Shown: positions 1 through 4,806, counted from the first letter of the stretch. The stretch is 6,423 nt of DNA from Candidatus Aenigmatarchaeota archaeon (GCA_015523085.1 WALA01000013.1:1-6423), one strand, 5' to 3'. The notes: generated from the letters alone by a model not told the origin. A program made the numbers and translations.

Positions 1-8
1 CTTTATTA

Positions 9-14
9 GGTGAT
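9..14 (+). promoter_or_regulatory. Ribosome-binding site deciding the start of the NifX-like gene
   Basis: GGTGAT lies four bases before the ATG at 19. It favours that ATG over the in-frame GTG at 10 and ATG at 13, which overlap the site itself. The same GGTGAT-N4-ATG arrangement recurs before the YggU-like gene. Confidence 0.7.
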
Positions 15-18
15 GAAA

Positions 19-354
19 ATGAAAATTGCAGTTGCATCAATGGGTGAGACGCTCGACTCAAACGTCTCGGAGCACTTTGGTCGATGCCCGTATTACATCA
101 TCGTGGACAGAGACGACGTCCGCGCTGTCAAGAACCCATACGTCGCCCACTCACCCGGGCAGGTTCCTGAATTCATAAAGTCGCTCGGTGCTGACGTAAT
201 AATTTCCGGCGGCATGGGAAGGCGCGCGATCGAGATTTTCAAGAAAATGGGAATACGCGCTCTCACGGGCGCGCGCGGAACCGTGCGCGACGCCATAAAG
301 AACATTGACAACCTGAAAAGCGAGCCATGTGAAAGAAGCGAGGACCACGCATGA
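19..354 (+). CDS. NifX/NifB-type dinitrogenase iron-molybdenum cofactor domain protein
   Basis: A 111-residue protein made almost entirely of one Nitro_FeMo-Co domain (the NifX/NafY/NifB C-terminal fold, RNase H-like). It opens with the family signature MKIAVAS, then LDSNVSEHFGRCPYY at residues 12-26, and has the second conserved block around residues 60-79 (VIISGGMGRR...MGI). Stand-alone members are common in archaea that do not fix nitrogen; they are thought to bind or carry metal clusters, but the true role is usually unknown. Cys23 in the HFGRC motif is a possible ligand (inference). No nitrogenase gene is visible here, so a nitrogen-fixation role should not be assumed. The ATG at 19 is chosen because GGTGAT precedes it and it gives the family-typical N terminus. 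Its stop overlaps the methyltransferase start as ATGA, which suggests translational coupling. The upstream promoter lies outside the window. Confidence 0.88.
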   Translation: MKIAVASMGETLDSNVSEHFGRCPYYIIVDRDDVRAVKNPYVAHSPGQVPEFIKSLGADVIISGGMGRRAIEIFKKMGIRALTGARGTVRDAIKNIDNLKSEPCERSEDHA

Positions 355-1004
355 ACGCGAAGGACTTCTACAACGAGACGGCGTTCATTTACAACTCGCG
401 CCACGACAACATATACACGAGGCATCTGCGCGACGAAGAGAAGAAGATAATAAAAAAATACGCGCACGGGCGAATCATAGACATAGGCGGCGGCACAGGA
501 TTCCACGAATCGTGGGTAAACACCGACGTGTCGCTTGAAATGCTGCGCCTCTCAAAGCGTAGAAACGTGCTCGCGGATGCGCGGGCGCTGCCGTTTGGAA
601 GCGTGTTCGACACGGCGCTCATAATGTTCTCCGTTCTAAACATAACGGGAGTTGGAATCGTCAGCGAGGCGAAGCGTGTTTTGAGACAAGGCGGGACGTT
701 AATAGTTTCATACGCGACGCCGCGCGACAAGACTTTTGCGCCTCCGTGGTCGAAGTGCAGGGACGACCAAAAGACGATAAGGATTGTGGGGCGTAAACTA
801 CGGTTGAATCTTTTCTGCGACCTAACGGATGACATAGAGCGCATTGGATTCAGGCACGTGAAGACGAAGAACGTTTTCGTTTTCAAGCGGCCGATATGGA
901 ACAGAAGCGACAAGATGAACCTCGCGACGAAAATTTTGTTTTTACTTGACGCACTGCCATTGATGGGAAGAATGAAGATTTCCGTGTTCAAGCGGGTCGA
1001 TTGA
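351..1004 (+). CDS. Class I SAM-dependent methyltransferase (Methyltransf_11/UbiE-like)
   Basis: A 217-residue soluble protein with the Rossmann-type methyltransferase signature. Motif I is IIDIGGGTGFH at residues 42-52 (SAM-binding glycine loop). An acidic strand-2 end follows with TDVS at 58-61, then ADARALPF at 75-82 (adenine contact region) and the motif IV-like FDTALIMFSVLN at 86-97. The post-motif helix EAKRVLRQGG at 106-115 leads into strand LIVSYA. This order is typical of UbiE/COQ5-like small-molecule methyltransferases, but the C-terminal third (from about residue 125), which would set the substrate, is not recognised. The start codon overlaps the preceding stop (ATGA) and has a GAGG-type ribosome site about eight bases upstream, so it is probably co-transcribed with the NifX-like gene. 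Its 3' end overlaps the convergent HTH gene by 17 bases. The substrate is unknown; this is not an obvious rRNA or tRNA methyltransferase. Confidence 0.85.
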   Translation: MNAKDFYNETAFIYNSRHDNIYTRHLRDEEKKIIKKYAHGRIIDIGGGTGFHESWVNTDVSLEMLRLSKRRNVLADARALPFGSVFDTALIMFSVLNITGVGIVSEAKRVLRQGGTLIVSYATPRDKTFAPPWSKCRDDQKTIRIVGRKLRLNLFCDLTDDIERIGFRHVKTKNVFVFKRPIWNRSDKMNLATKILFLLDALPLMGRMKISVFKRVD

Positions 1005-1554
1005 GCTTTTCCTTCGCCTTCTTCACGTCAGCAACTATGACGCCGAACCCGAACTTGCGCGCGATGGCCTTCTCGACGTCGCTGACGGAGCTCACTATGA
1101 AGAAATTGGGTATGGACGACATCATCGAGAACAAAAGCACGGCGTTTTCCATGCCGGACACGATGCAAAGATTGGAGCAGTCGCCAATTGAGGCGCCATC
1201 CGAAAACACAACGCCACTTGCGCGCTTTTCGATCGGATGGACGACTATCGTGCCGTCGATGTCGCGCGCAACGCTTTCGAAATCAACGCTTCTTTGGACG
1301 ACTTCCTTCTCATAGGCGTCCTTGACACCGGCGAGCTTTATCATGGCGCGCACAATTTTTCTTATCATGTCAAGGCCCGGACTCTTGCGCCGCCCGGACT
1401 CATAATCACTTATTACAGAAGGCGAGACGTTGATTTCCCTTGCAACGTCCTTTCCCTTGACTTTGAGTGATTTTCTCCATTTTTTCATCTCAACCCAAGG
1501 GGTCTGTGAAGACACTATATCCCCGACTATGAGATGAAAAAGCTCCTCTTCCAT
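988..1554 (-). CDS. Archaeal HTH (XRE-type) transcriptional regulator, COG1709-like
   Basis: A 188-residue predicted DNA-binding regulator. Residues about 10-27 (VGDIVSS...VEMKKWRK) match the lead-in of archaeal COG1709 regulators. The Cro/CI-type helix-turn-helix at about 23-75 contains VAREINVSPSVISDYESGRR, with recognition helix PSVISDYESG, followed by KSPG. After a linker, residues about 100-180 form an alpha/beta ligand-like domain (HPIEKRASGVVF...FGVIVADV) as in that family. It is shorter than the Thermococcales homologues I recall (about 250-320 residues), so part of the middle or effector domain may be reduced. The ATG at 1554 is chosen because GGTGGGG sits a few bases before it; an in-frame TTG at 1566 is the alternative. 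A minus-strand TATA-like box lies at 1586-1594, and the histone-fold gene ends 42 bases upstream, so co-transcription is possible. The target genes are unknown. Confidence 0.85.
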   Translation of the reverse strand: MEEELFHLIVGDIVSSQTPWVEMKKWRKSLKVKGKDVAREINVSPSVISDYESGRRKSPGLDMIRKIVRAMIKLAGVKDAYEKEVVQRSVDFESVARDIDGTIVVHPIEKRASGVVFSDGASIGDCSNLCIVSGMENAVLLFSMMSSIPNFFIVSSVSDVEKAIARKFGFGVIVADVKKAKEKLNRPA

Positions 1555-1585
1555 GCCCCACCACAACTGAAATATTAAATGAAAG

Positions 1586-1594
1586 TTTAAAAAA
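1586..1594 (-). promoter_or_regulatory. TATA-like box for the HTH regulator, overlapping the T-run after the histone-fold gene
   Basis: On the minus strand the sequence reads TTTTTTAAA, centred about 26 bases from a transcript start predicted near 1563. That start would leave a short leader holding the GGTGGGG site before the ATG at 1554. The same T6 run begins a few bases after the histone-fold stop codon and could equally be that gene's U-tract terminator. A second weaker box, ATTTAATATT, is centred near 1576. Confidence 0.45.
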
Positions 1595-1596
1595 GA

Positions 1597-1764
1597 TTAC
1601 AAGTCGATTGCTCGAACCGTTTTTCGTCCATTTCCTTTCGCGCGTGCTGCTGCCGCTTTGACGAGCTCCTCAACCTTCTTCGAGAGCGCGTCGGAAAAGT
1701 CGGACGCCATGTTCATTCCTTCGGATTTCACGAGTTCTTTAACCTTTGATGCTACTACGTACAT
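1597..1764 (-). CDS. Minimal histone-fold protein with truncated helix 3 (55 residues)
   Basis: A short minus-strand gene that I translated by hand. The protein begins MYVVASKVKELVKSEG and ends ARAKGNGRKTVRAIDL. Residues about 5-15 form helix 1 (SKVKELVKSEG). Residues about 20-44 form the long central helix (ASDFSDALSKKVEELVKAAAARAK). The loop-2 signature GRKTV at 47-51 and AIDL at 52-55 match the HMf/HAP3 family motif RKTIKAEDI. The chain stops exactly where helix 3 would start, so this belongs with the short, helix-3-truncated archaeal histone-fold proteins and not with the 66-70-residue nucleosomal histones. It probably binds DNA as a dimer or tetramer, or acts as a NF-YB/HAP3-like small regulator; a classical wrapping histone is less likely. 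The start is secured by a near-perfect GGAGGTG five bases before the ATG. The strong ribosome site and small basic product suggest high expression (inference). Confidence 0.88.
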   Translation of the reverse strand: MYVVASKVKELVKSEGMNMASDFSDALSKKVEELVKAAAARAKGNGRKTVRAIDL

Positions 1765-1769
1765 TTCAA

Positions 1770-1776
1770 CACCTCC
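1770..1776 (-). promoter_or_regulatory. Strong Shine-Dalgarno site of the histone-fold gene
   Basis: The minus strand reads GGAGGTG, five bases before the ATG at 1764. It is the best anti-16S match in the window and supports this tiny reading frame as a real, well-translated gene. Confidence 0.8.
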
Positions 1777-1798
1777 TTCATTTTTCTTTGCACGTATG

Positions 1799-1807
1799 TT
1801 TAAATAT
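1799..1807 (-). promoter_or_regulatory. Candidate TATA box (proximal) of the histone-fold gene
   Basis: The minus strand reads CATATTTAAAC, preceded by the purine-rich CAGAA, which resembles a BRE. Its expected transcript start is near 1777, right at the Shine-Dalgarno site. A second candidate 27 bases further upstream competes with it. Confidence 0.45.
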
Positions 1808-1825
1808 GTTCTGCGATGATTTGGG

Positions 1826-1834
1826 TTTTTAAAA
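1826..1834 (-). promoter_or_regulatory. Candidate TATA box (distal) of the histone-fold gene
   Basis: The minus strand reads AACTTTTAAAAACCC, with an A/T core at 1826-1834. It predicts a transcript start near 1804 and a leader of about 40 bases that would contain the whole GGAGGTG site. It has no clear BRE. Confidence 0.35.
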
Positions 1835-1871
1835 GTTATGGTTGAGTTCCGTTAAATTGTTGGTGGCATAG

Positions 1872-1917
1872 AAAAATATAGATGAACATTGGTGAAGCAA
1901 TTGCCAATATAGAAAAA
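1872..1917 (-). terminator. Candidate U-tract terminator region of tyrS
   Basis: On the minus strand the tyrS stop TAA is followed immediately by TTTTTCTAT (T-run 1913-1917). Next comes a weak inverted repeat, ATTGG/CCAAT (1888-1892 and 1904-1908), and then a second copy of TTTTTCTAT (T-run 1872-1876). Archaeal RNA polymerase terminates at short U-tracts without needing a stable hairpin, so two tandem T5 tracts are a plausible terminator separating tyrS from the histone-fold gene. Confidence 0.5.
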
Positions 1918-3051
1918 TTATCTACTTATAATCATTTGTTCTAATTCTTCCAACATCTTTTTGACTCTTGGTTGTTCAAAATGTTTTCTTGCAGGTTCTA
2001 ATATTTTAATTAGTTTCTCAGCAACAGCATTCTTTAAATCAATGGGATGCAACTTTTTTGTGAGAAAGTCTTTTTCAACATCTTCATACGAGTAATAGGT
2101 TATATTTCCACCAAATTTTTGGGGCCTTTCTACAAACAATTCTGATTTTTCGTCTTTGAATATCAAATATTTTACCCAATCTAAAACTGGATTGAATTCA
2201 ACCTCGCCTTCAGGGCAAAACGCATTTTTTATTTTTCTTCTTATTTCTTCTGGAGAGTCATGTATAAAGATGCACGTATCTGGTTTTGATTTGCTCATTT
2301 TTAACGCTGACCATAGCTCCTGTAATCTATCTTTCGGGACTGGCCACACAGGGGGTTTCCCCAGGCCTAAAATCAAATGATGATGAACCGAAACAGGCTT
2401 AATTTTATTTCCGTTGTTATCCACAATAGGTCTAATCTTTAGTTTAAGCGCAACATCTCTTGCAATTACTTGAGCTTTTCTTTGATCCAAACCAGCGTGA
2501 GGTAGATTTATCCCCTGAACGAATATGTCCGCGACTTGCATTGATGGATAAATCAACTTAGCAAAATCAACAGCATCACCCTCTTTTCTACCCATTATAG
2601 TTATGCTCCTTCTGATTCTAGCTAAAGTGGTGTATTTACTAATCTCTATAACTGTCGCCCAGTAATCGTCATTGTTGTGATATAAATCCGAACCCAAAAC
2701 AAACTTTAATTTATCAGGATCTCCACCCACACATTTTAAGCTTGCCTTCAAACCTTCCTTAAAATAGCCACCCGCTACTTTTTTGATTGTTTCCCTGTCT
2801 CCACCCAGTTTATCATTAATCCAACTATGCCAATCTGCTAAGAACAAAGAAACATCGACACCCGCATCCATAAAATCTTTAACCTTTGACATGCACATTA
2901 AACCAGTACCAAGATGAATTTTTCCAGAGATTTCAAAACCTATGTAATGCTTAAGTTTCGTCCCGTTATTCAACAAATTCTTTAAATCTTCCTCTGTCAT
3001 CACTTCTTCTGTATTTCTTTTAATGAGATTGAACCTTGTTTCGGTATCCAT
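1918..3051 (-). CDS. tyrS: Tyrosyl-tRNA synthetase (long archaeal form)
   Basis: A 377-residue class I aminoacyl-tRNA synthetase that charges tRNA-Tyr with tyrosine in the cytoplasm. The Rossmann catalytic domain carries the HIGH-like motif SGKIHLGTG at 42-50 and the KMSKS motif at 251-255. Tyrosine-pocket residues align with the M. jannaschii enzyme: Tyr36, Tyr168, Gln172 and Asp175 (in YPSMQVADI), and the AGLDQRK block at 186-192. The length and inserts (ADWHSWINDKLGG at 72-84; VHHHLILGL at 222-230; the C-terminal LHPIDLKNAVAEKLI helix) closely follow the about 375-residue Pyrococcus-type TyrRS, as I recall it, more than the 306-residue M. jannaschii form. The ATG at 3051 has no ribosome-binding site. 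A TATA box centred about 25 bases upstream suggests a leaderless mRNA. Base composition is strikingly lower in GC than the neighbouring genes (roughly 35% against 50% by sample counts), which may point to transfer or a different history. Confidence 0.96.
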   Translation of the reverse strand: MDTETRFNLIKRNTEEVMTEEDLKNLLNNGTKLKHYIGFEISGKIHLGTGLMCMSKVKDFMDAGVDVSLFLADWHSWINDKLGGDRETIKKVAGGYFKEGLKASLKCVGGDPDKLKFVLGSDLYHNNDDYWATVIEISKYTTLARIRRSITIMGRKEGDAVDFAKLIYPSMQVADIFVQGINLPHAGLDQRKAQVIARDVALKLKIRPIVDNNGNKIKPVSVHHHLILGLGKPPVWPVPKDRLQELWSALKMSKSKPDTCIFIHDSPEEIRRKIKNAFCPEGEVEFNPVLDWVKYLIFKDEKSELFVERPQKFGGNITYYSYEDVEKDFLTKKLHPIDLKNAVAEKLIKILEPARKHFEQPRVKKMLEELEQMIISR

Positions 3052-3072
3052 AGTATAGAATAAGTAAGATAC

Positions 3073-3080
3073 TTTTATAA
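3073..3080 (-). promoter_or_regulatory. TATA box of tyrS
   Basis: The minus strand reads AAAGTTATAAAAGTATC, with core TTATAAAA centred near 3076. That is 25-26 bases before the tyrS ATG, which predicts transcription starting at or next to the start codon (leaderless). Confidence 0.65.
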
Positions 3081-3097
3081 CTTTTACTTTCTTTCTA

Positions 3098-3118
3098 TGA
3101 TGACGAGTATAGTCATCA
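3098..3118. repeat. 7-bp inverted repeat upstream of the tyrS promoter
   Basis: TGATGAC (3098-3104) and GTCATCA (3112-3118) are perfect reverse complements separated by seven bases. The dyad lies about 18 bases upstream of the tyrS TATA box, where an archaeal activator or repressor dimer could bind. The function is inferred; a chance dyad cannot be excluded. Confidence 0.4.
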
Positions 3119-3128
3119 CAGATATGCT

Positions 3129-3227
3129 TAATTGAAGTAAGTTAATATTTTTCAATAGAAACGTTCCTATTGTTTGATTTATCAATTCATTTATATCTGA
3201 TTAATTCATATAAATTCACTTCAATTA
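3129..3227. repeat. AT-rich spacer between hjc and tyrS bounded by 10-bp inverted repeats
   Basis: TAATTGAAGT at 3129-3138 is the exact reverse complement of ACTTCAATTA at 3218-3227, which overlaps the end of hjc (stop at 3221-3223). Between them at 3153-3172 lies a near-perfect 20-bp palindrome, CAATAG..AACGTT..CTATTG, with one mismatched pair. No reading frame is supported here. It could be a 3' structure for the hjc transcript, a protein-binding site, or a remnant of a small mobile sequence; no target-site duplication is obvious. Confidence 0.4.
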
Positions 3228-3601
3228 CTCACAACCTCTTCAAGATCAAGGGACTTCTCATCCAAAAACTTCTTCCCGACGTTTCCACCGTTCGCCAAAA
3301 CGTCCTCGAAGCGTATGAACTTCCATCCCTTGTAAGGAAGCTTGAGCGCTATGTAGCCCTCGCCGCCGGAGCGCTCAATGTACTCGGCGAGCTCATTCAT
3401 TTGCTCCTTGCGTATCTGGAAGCCGGCAACGCGCGACTTCACCTCGATTATGAGAACGCGGCCGCTCTTTATGGCGACTATGTCCGGCGATGGTATGGAT
3501 ATCTTTCCCGAGCGCGGCGCGCGCATAACCGCCCACCCACGCTCATAAAGCATGTGGACGAGCTGGTTTTCAGCAACATAACCCTTTCTGTACGTCTTCA
3601 T
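3221..3601 (-). CDS. hjc: Archaeal Holliday junction resolvase Hjc
   Basis: A 126-residue nuclease that cuts four-way DNA junctions during recombination and replication-fork repair, acting as a homodimer with Mg2+. It has the PD-(D/E)XK nuclease core with the active-site set visible: Glu11 in RKGYVAEN, Asp40 in SPDIVA, and Glu53 and Lys55 in IIEVKS. The basic N-terminal patch Arg5-Lys6 and the RAPRSGK loop (27-33) match the DNA-contacting region of Pyrococcus and Sulfolobus Hjc. Length is normal for the family (about 120-140). The ATG at 3601 has no ribosome-binding site and lies about 26 bases from a TATA box at 3623-3630, so the mRNA is probably leaderless. The gene is divergent from the CBS-domain gene and shares its promoter region. 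GC content resembles the bulk of the window, unlike tyrS downstream. Confidence 0.95.
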   Translation of the reverse strand: MKTYRKGYVAENQLVHMLYERGWAVMRAPRSGKISIPSPDIVAIKSGRVLIIEVKSRVAGFQIRKEQMNELAEYIERSGGEGYIALKLPYKGWKFIRFEDVLANGGNVGKKFLDEKSLDLEEVVSN

Positions 3602-3622
3602 GAAATAAATTGATGCTGCGGA

Positions 3623-3630
3623 TTTATAAA
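3623..3630. promoter_or_regulatory. Self-complementary TATA box between divergent hjc and CBS gene
   Basis: TTTATAAA reads identically on both strands. Its centre is about 25-26 bases from the hjc ATG (3601, minus) and about 27 bases from position 3654, just before the CBS gene start (plus). It could therefore position TBP for either gene. The minus-strand flank TTAGAA is the more BRE-like, so hjc may be favoured. A separate plus-strand box, TTATTAAA (about 3642-3649), is too close to the CBS start to serve it. Confidence 0.55.
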
Positions 3631-3659
3631 TTCTAAAAACAATTATTAAAGGGGTGAAA

Positions 3660-4190
3660 ATGGAGTATCAAATTCCCGTCAAGGACATAATGAGAACGGA
3701 CGTCGTTTACGTTTCACCTGACACGGACGTGGAGGACGTCGCTAAAATTCTAACAAGCATAGGGTCCGTCGTTGTCAAAGGAGACAAGGTAGTTGGCATA
3801 ATAACGAGGCGCGACCTAATCGAGCGTTACATAGTCAAGAAGCGCGGCAGCAAGGCAAAGGACGTGATGACGAAAAAACTCGTGACAATATCGGACAGCA
3901 AGACGCTTGAAGACGCAGCGCGCCTTATGGTCGAAAGGGGGATAGAGCGCGTTCTCGTGAAGCGCAAGGGCTCGATTGTCGGAATACTTACGACAATGGA
4001 CATACTCAAAGTCGAGCCGGAGCTCTACAAGATACTTCTTGAAGCGCTGAAGATGAAGTCGGGACCGATTTACAAGCAGGAGACCATGTTCGGTCAGTGC
4101 GAACGCTGCGGAAATTACTCGGACGACTTGAAAGAGGTCAATGGAATGTGGTTGTGTGAGGAGTGTAGGCATGAGCTCGGATATGAATAA
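3660..4190 (+). CDS. Two-CBS-domain protein with C-terminal zinc finger
   Basis: A 176-residue soluble protein. CBS domain 1 spans about residues 5-58 (VKDIMRTDVVYVSPD... VVGIITRRDLIE) and CBS domain 2 about 65-120 (AKDVMTKKLVTISDS... IVGILTTMDIL). The pair forms a Bateman module that usually senses adenine nucleotides or SAM in archaea. Residues 147-169 form a small zinc-binding unit, CERC...CEEC, with Cys147, Cys150, Cys166 and Cys169 as ligands. CBS-pair proteins with an added zinc ribbon are known in archaea, but partner and output are unknown; nucleic-acid or protein binding through the finger is inference. GGGGTG at 3651-3656 precedes the ATG at 3660; the in-frame GTG at 3654 is an alternative if the message is leaderless. 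The 3' end overlaps the next gene by 20 bases, so it leads a three-gene operon. Confidence 0.9.
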   Translation: MEYQIPVKDIMRTDVVYVSPDTDVEDVAKILTSIGSVVVKGDKVVGIITRRDLIERYIVKKRGSKAKDVMTKKLVTISDSKTLEDAARLMVERGIERVLVKRKGSIVGILTTMDILKVEPELYKILLEALKMKSGPIYKQETMFGQCERCGNYSDDLKEVNGMWLCEECRHELGYE

Positions 4191-4638
4191 AACAACCGTG
4201 AGTGTGGACAATGGGTCGTTCTCGAAGATGGTGGAGATGCCCCTTCTCGTGGCGACGGAGCTCAAGCACAGGCTCGTTTCCATTGGAGCAAAGATCGTTC
4301 AGAGCAACGTGTACACGAACGGGCCGAGAACGATTTTCAAAATCGAGGTCTCGCTCGCAAAGGACATAGACGTTTACGCAAAAGACGTGTGGACGATAAA
4401 AATTTACGGTGAATTTCTGAGCGGTGACGTTTCGGGTGATATAAACGTCGAGTACGCGCACAAAGTGGAGTTCACGCACTCGCGCGGCGGGTTCATGCAC
4501 GACGCTGTCGACGAGTTTTACAAGGAAAACGTGATGCCAAGTGTGATCGATGCTGTATCGAAAGAGCGCATTTCGGACATAATCGGTGATGTCGATGATT
4601 TTAAAAATAAAAGTTATACCGAAATCAAAAAGGAGTGA
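4171..4638 (+). CDS. Unrecognised conserved-looking 155-residue protein
   Basis: I do not recognise a family. The protein is soluble, has no cysteine after the chosen start, and shows no signal peptide or membrane segment. Predicted by eye: an N-terminal helix/strand region (residues about 20-40), several alternating beta-strands (about 42-100, TIFKIEVSLAKDIDVYA, VWTIKIYGEF, DINVEYAHKVEF), then an amphipathic helix (about 107-135, MHDAVDEFYKENVMPSVIDA). That beta-then-helix layout recalls SecB-like or other antiparallel-sheet folds, but the similarity is too weak for a call. The ATG at 4171 follows GAGGAGTG at 4158-4165; an in-frame ATG at 4183 and an upstream ATG at 4141 (inside the CBS gene's zinc finger) are less likely. 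Codon use resembles neighbours, supporting a real gene. It overlaps the CBS gene by 20 bases and the YggU-like gene by 44, so it is surely co-transcribed. Confidence 0.75.
   Translation: MSSDMNKTTVSVDNGSFSKMVEMPLLVATELKHRLVSIGAKIVQSNVYTNGPRTIFKIEVSLAKDIDVYAKDVWTIKIYGEFLSGDVSGDINVEYAHKVEFTHSRGGFMHDAVDEFYKENVMPSVIDAVSKERISDIIGDVDDFKNKSYTEIKKE
4585..4590 (+). promoter_or_regulatory. Ribosome-binding site deciding the start of the YggU-like gene
   Basis: GGTGAT lies four bases before the ATG at 4595, inside the coding region of the preceding gene. It favours 4595 over the in-frame GTG at 4586 and ATG at 4589, which overlap the site. Confidence 0.65.
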
Positions 4639-4795
4639 GCTCGTTTTCTCGGATGAGGTGCGCGCCTACGTGCGCGCTGCGCCCGATGGCGGCAAGGCCA
4701 ACGCGGAGCTCATCAAGCTTCTGAAGAAGAAATTCAAGCGGGCGCGCATAGTCCGTGGGTTCACGTCGAGGAACAAGGTTGTTGAAGTCGAGTGA
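4595..4795 (+). CDS. DUF167/YggU-family (UPF0235) protein
   Basis: A 66-residue single-domain protein of the DUF167 family (E. coli YggU, M. thermautotrophicus MTH637). Family marks visible: the N-terminal strand LKIKVIPKSKRSE (residues 3-15), the hallmark RAAPDGGKANAELIKLL (27-43; usual form PPvdGkANaalikfL), and the closing VRGFTSRNKVVEVE (53-66; usual form GetsRnKvv.i). The length is slightly below the usual 75-100 because the middle loop is short. The biochemical role of the family is unresolved. The gene is third in an operon with the CBS protein and the unknown protein, and it begins 44 bases inside its predecessor in another frame. After its TGA the sequence enters the AT-rich intergenic region with short T-runs (4816-4819) that may end the transcript. 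Confidence 0.9.
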   Translation: MILKIKVIPKSKRSELVFSDEVRAYVRAAPDGGKANAELIKLLKKKFKRARIVRGFTSRNKVVEVE

Positions 4796-4806
4796 GCCAG
4801 TGTGAC

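Noticed and set aside
389..991. 200-residue minus-strand reading frame
   Set aside because: It is a shadow of the methyltransferase gene, which shows clear SAM-binding motifs; the antisense product has no recognisable features.
1918..3051. Tryptophanyl-tRNA synthetase as an alternative for the class I synthetase
   Set aside because: The tyrosine-pocket residues (Tyr36, Tyr168, Gln172, Asp175) and the KMSKS motif match archaeal TyrRS, and the overall sequence follows the Pyrococcus TyrRS type.
3097..3200. Box C-like ATGATGA (3097-3103) and a CTGA (about 3197), suggesting a C/D box guide RNA
   Set aside because: The boxes are about 100 bases apart with no internal D'/C' pair, far from the compact 50-60-base archaeal design.
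3170..3613. 147-residue plus-strand reading frame
   Set aside because: It is antisense to hjc, which has a full set of nuclease active-site residues and a promoter; the plus-strand translation resembles no protein family.
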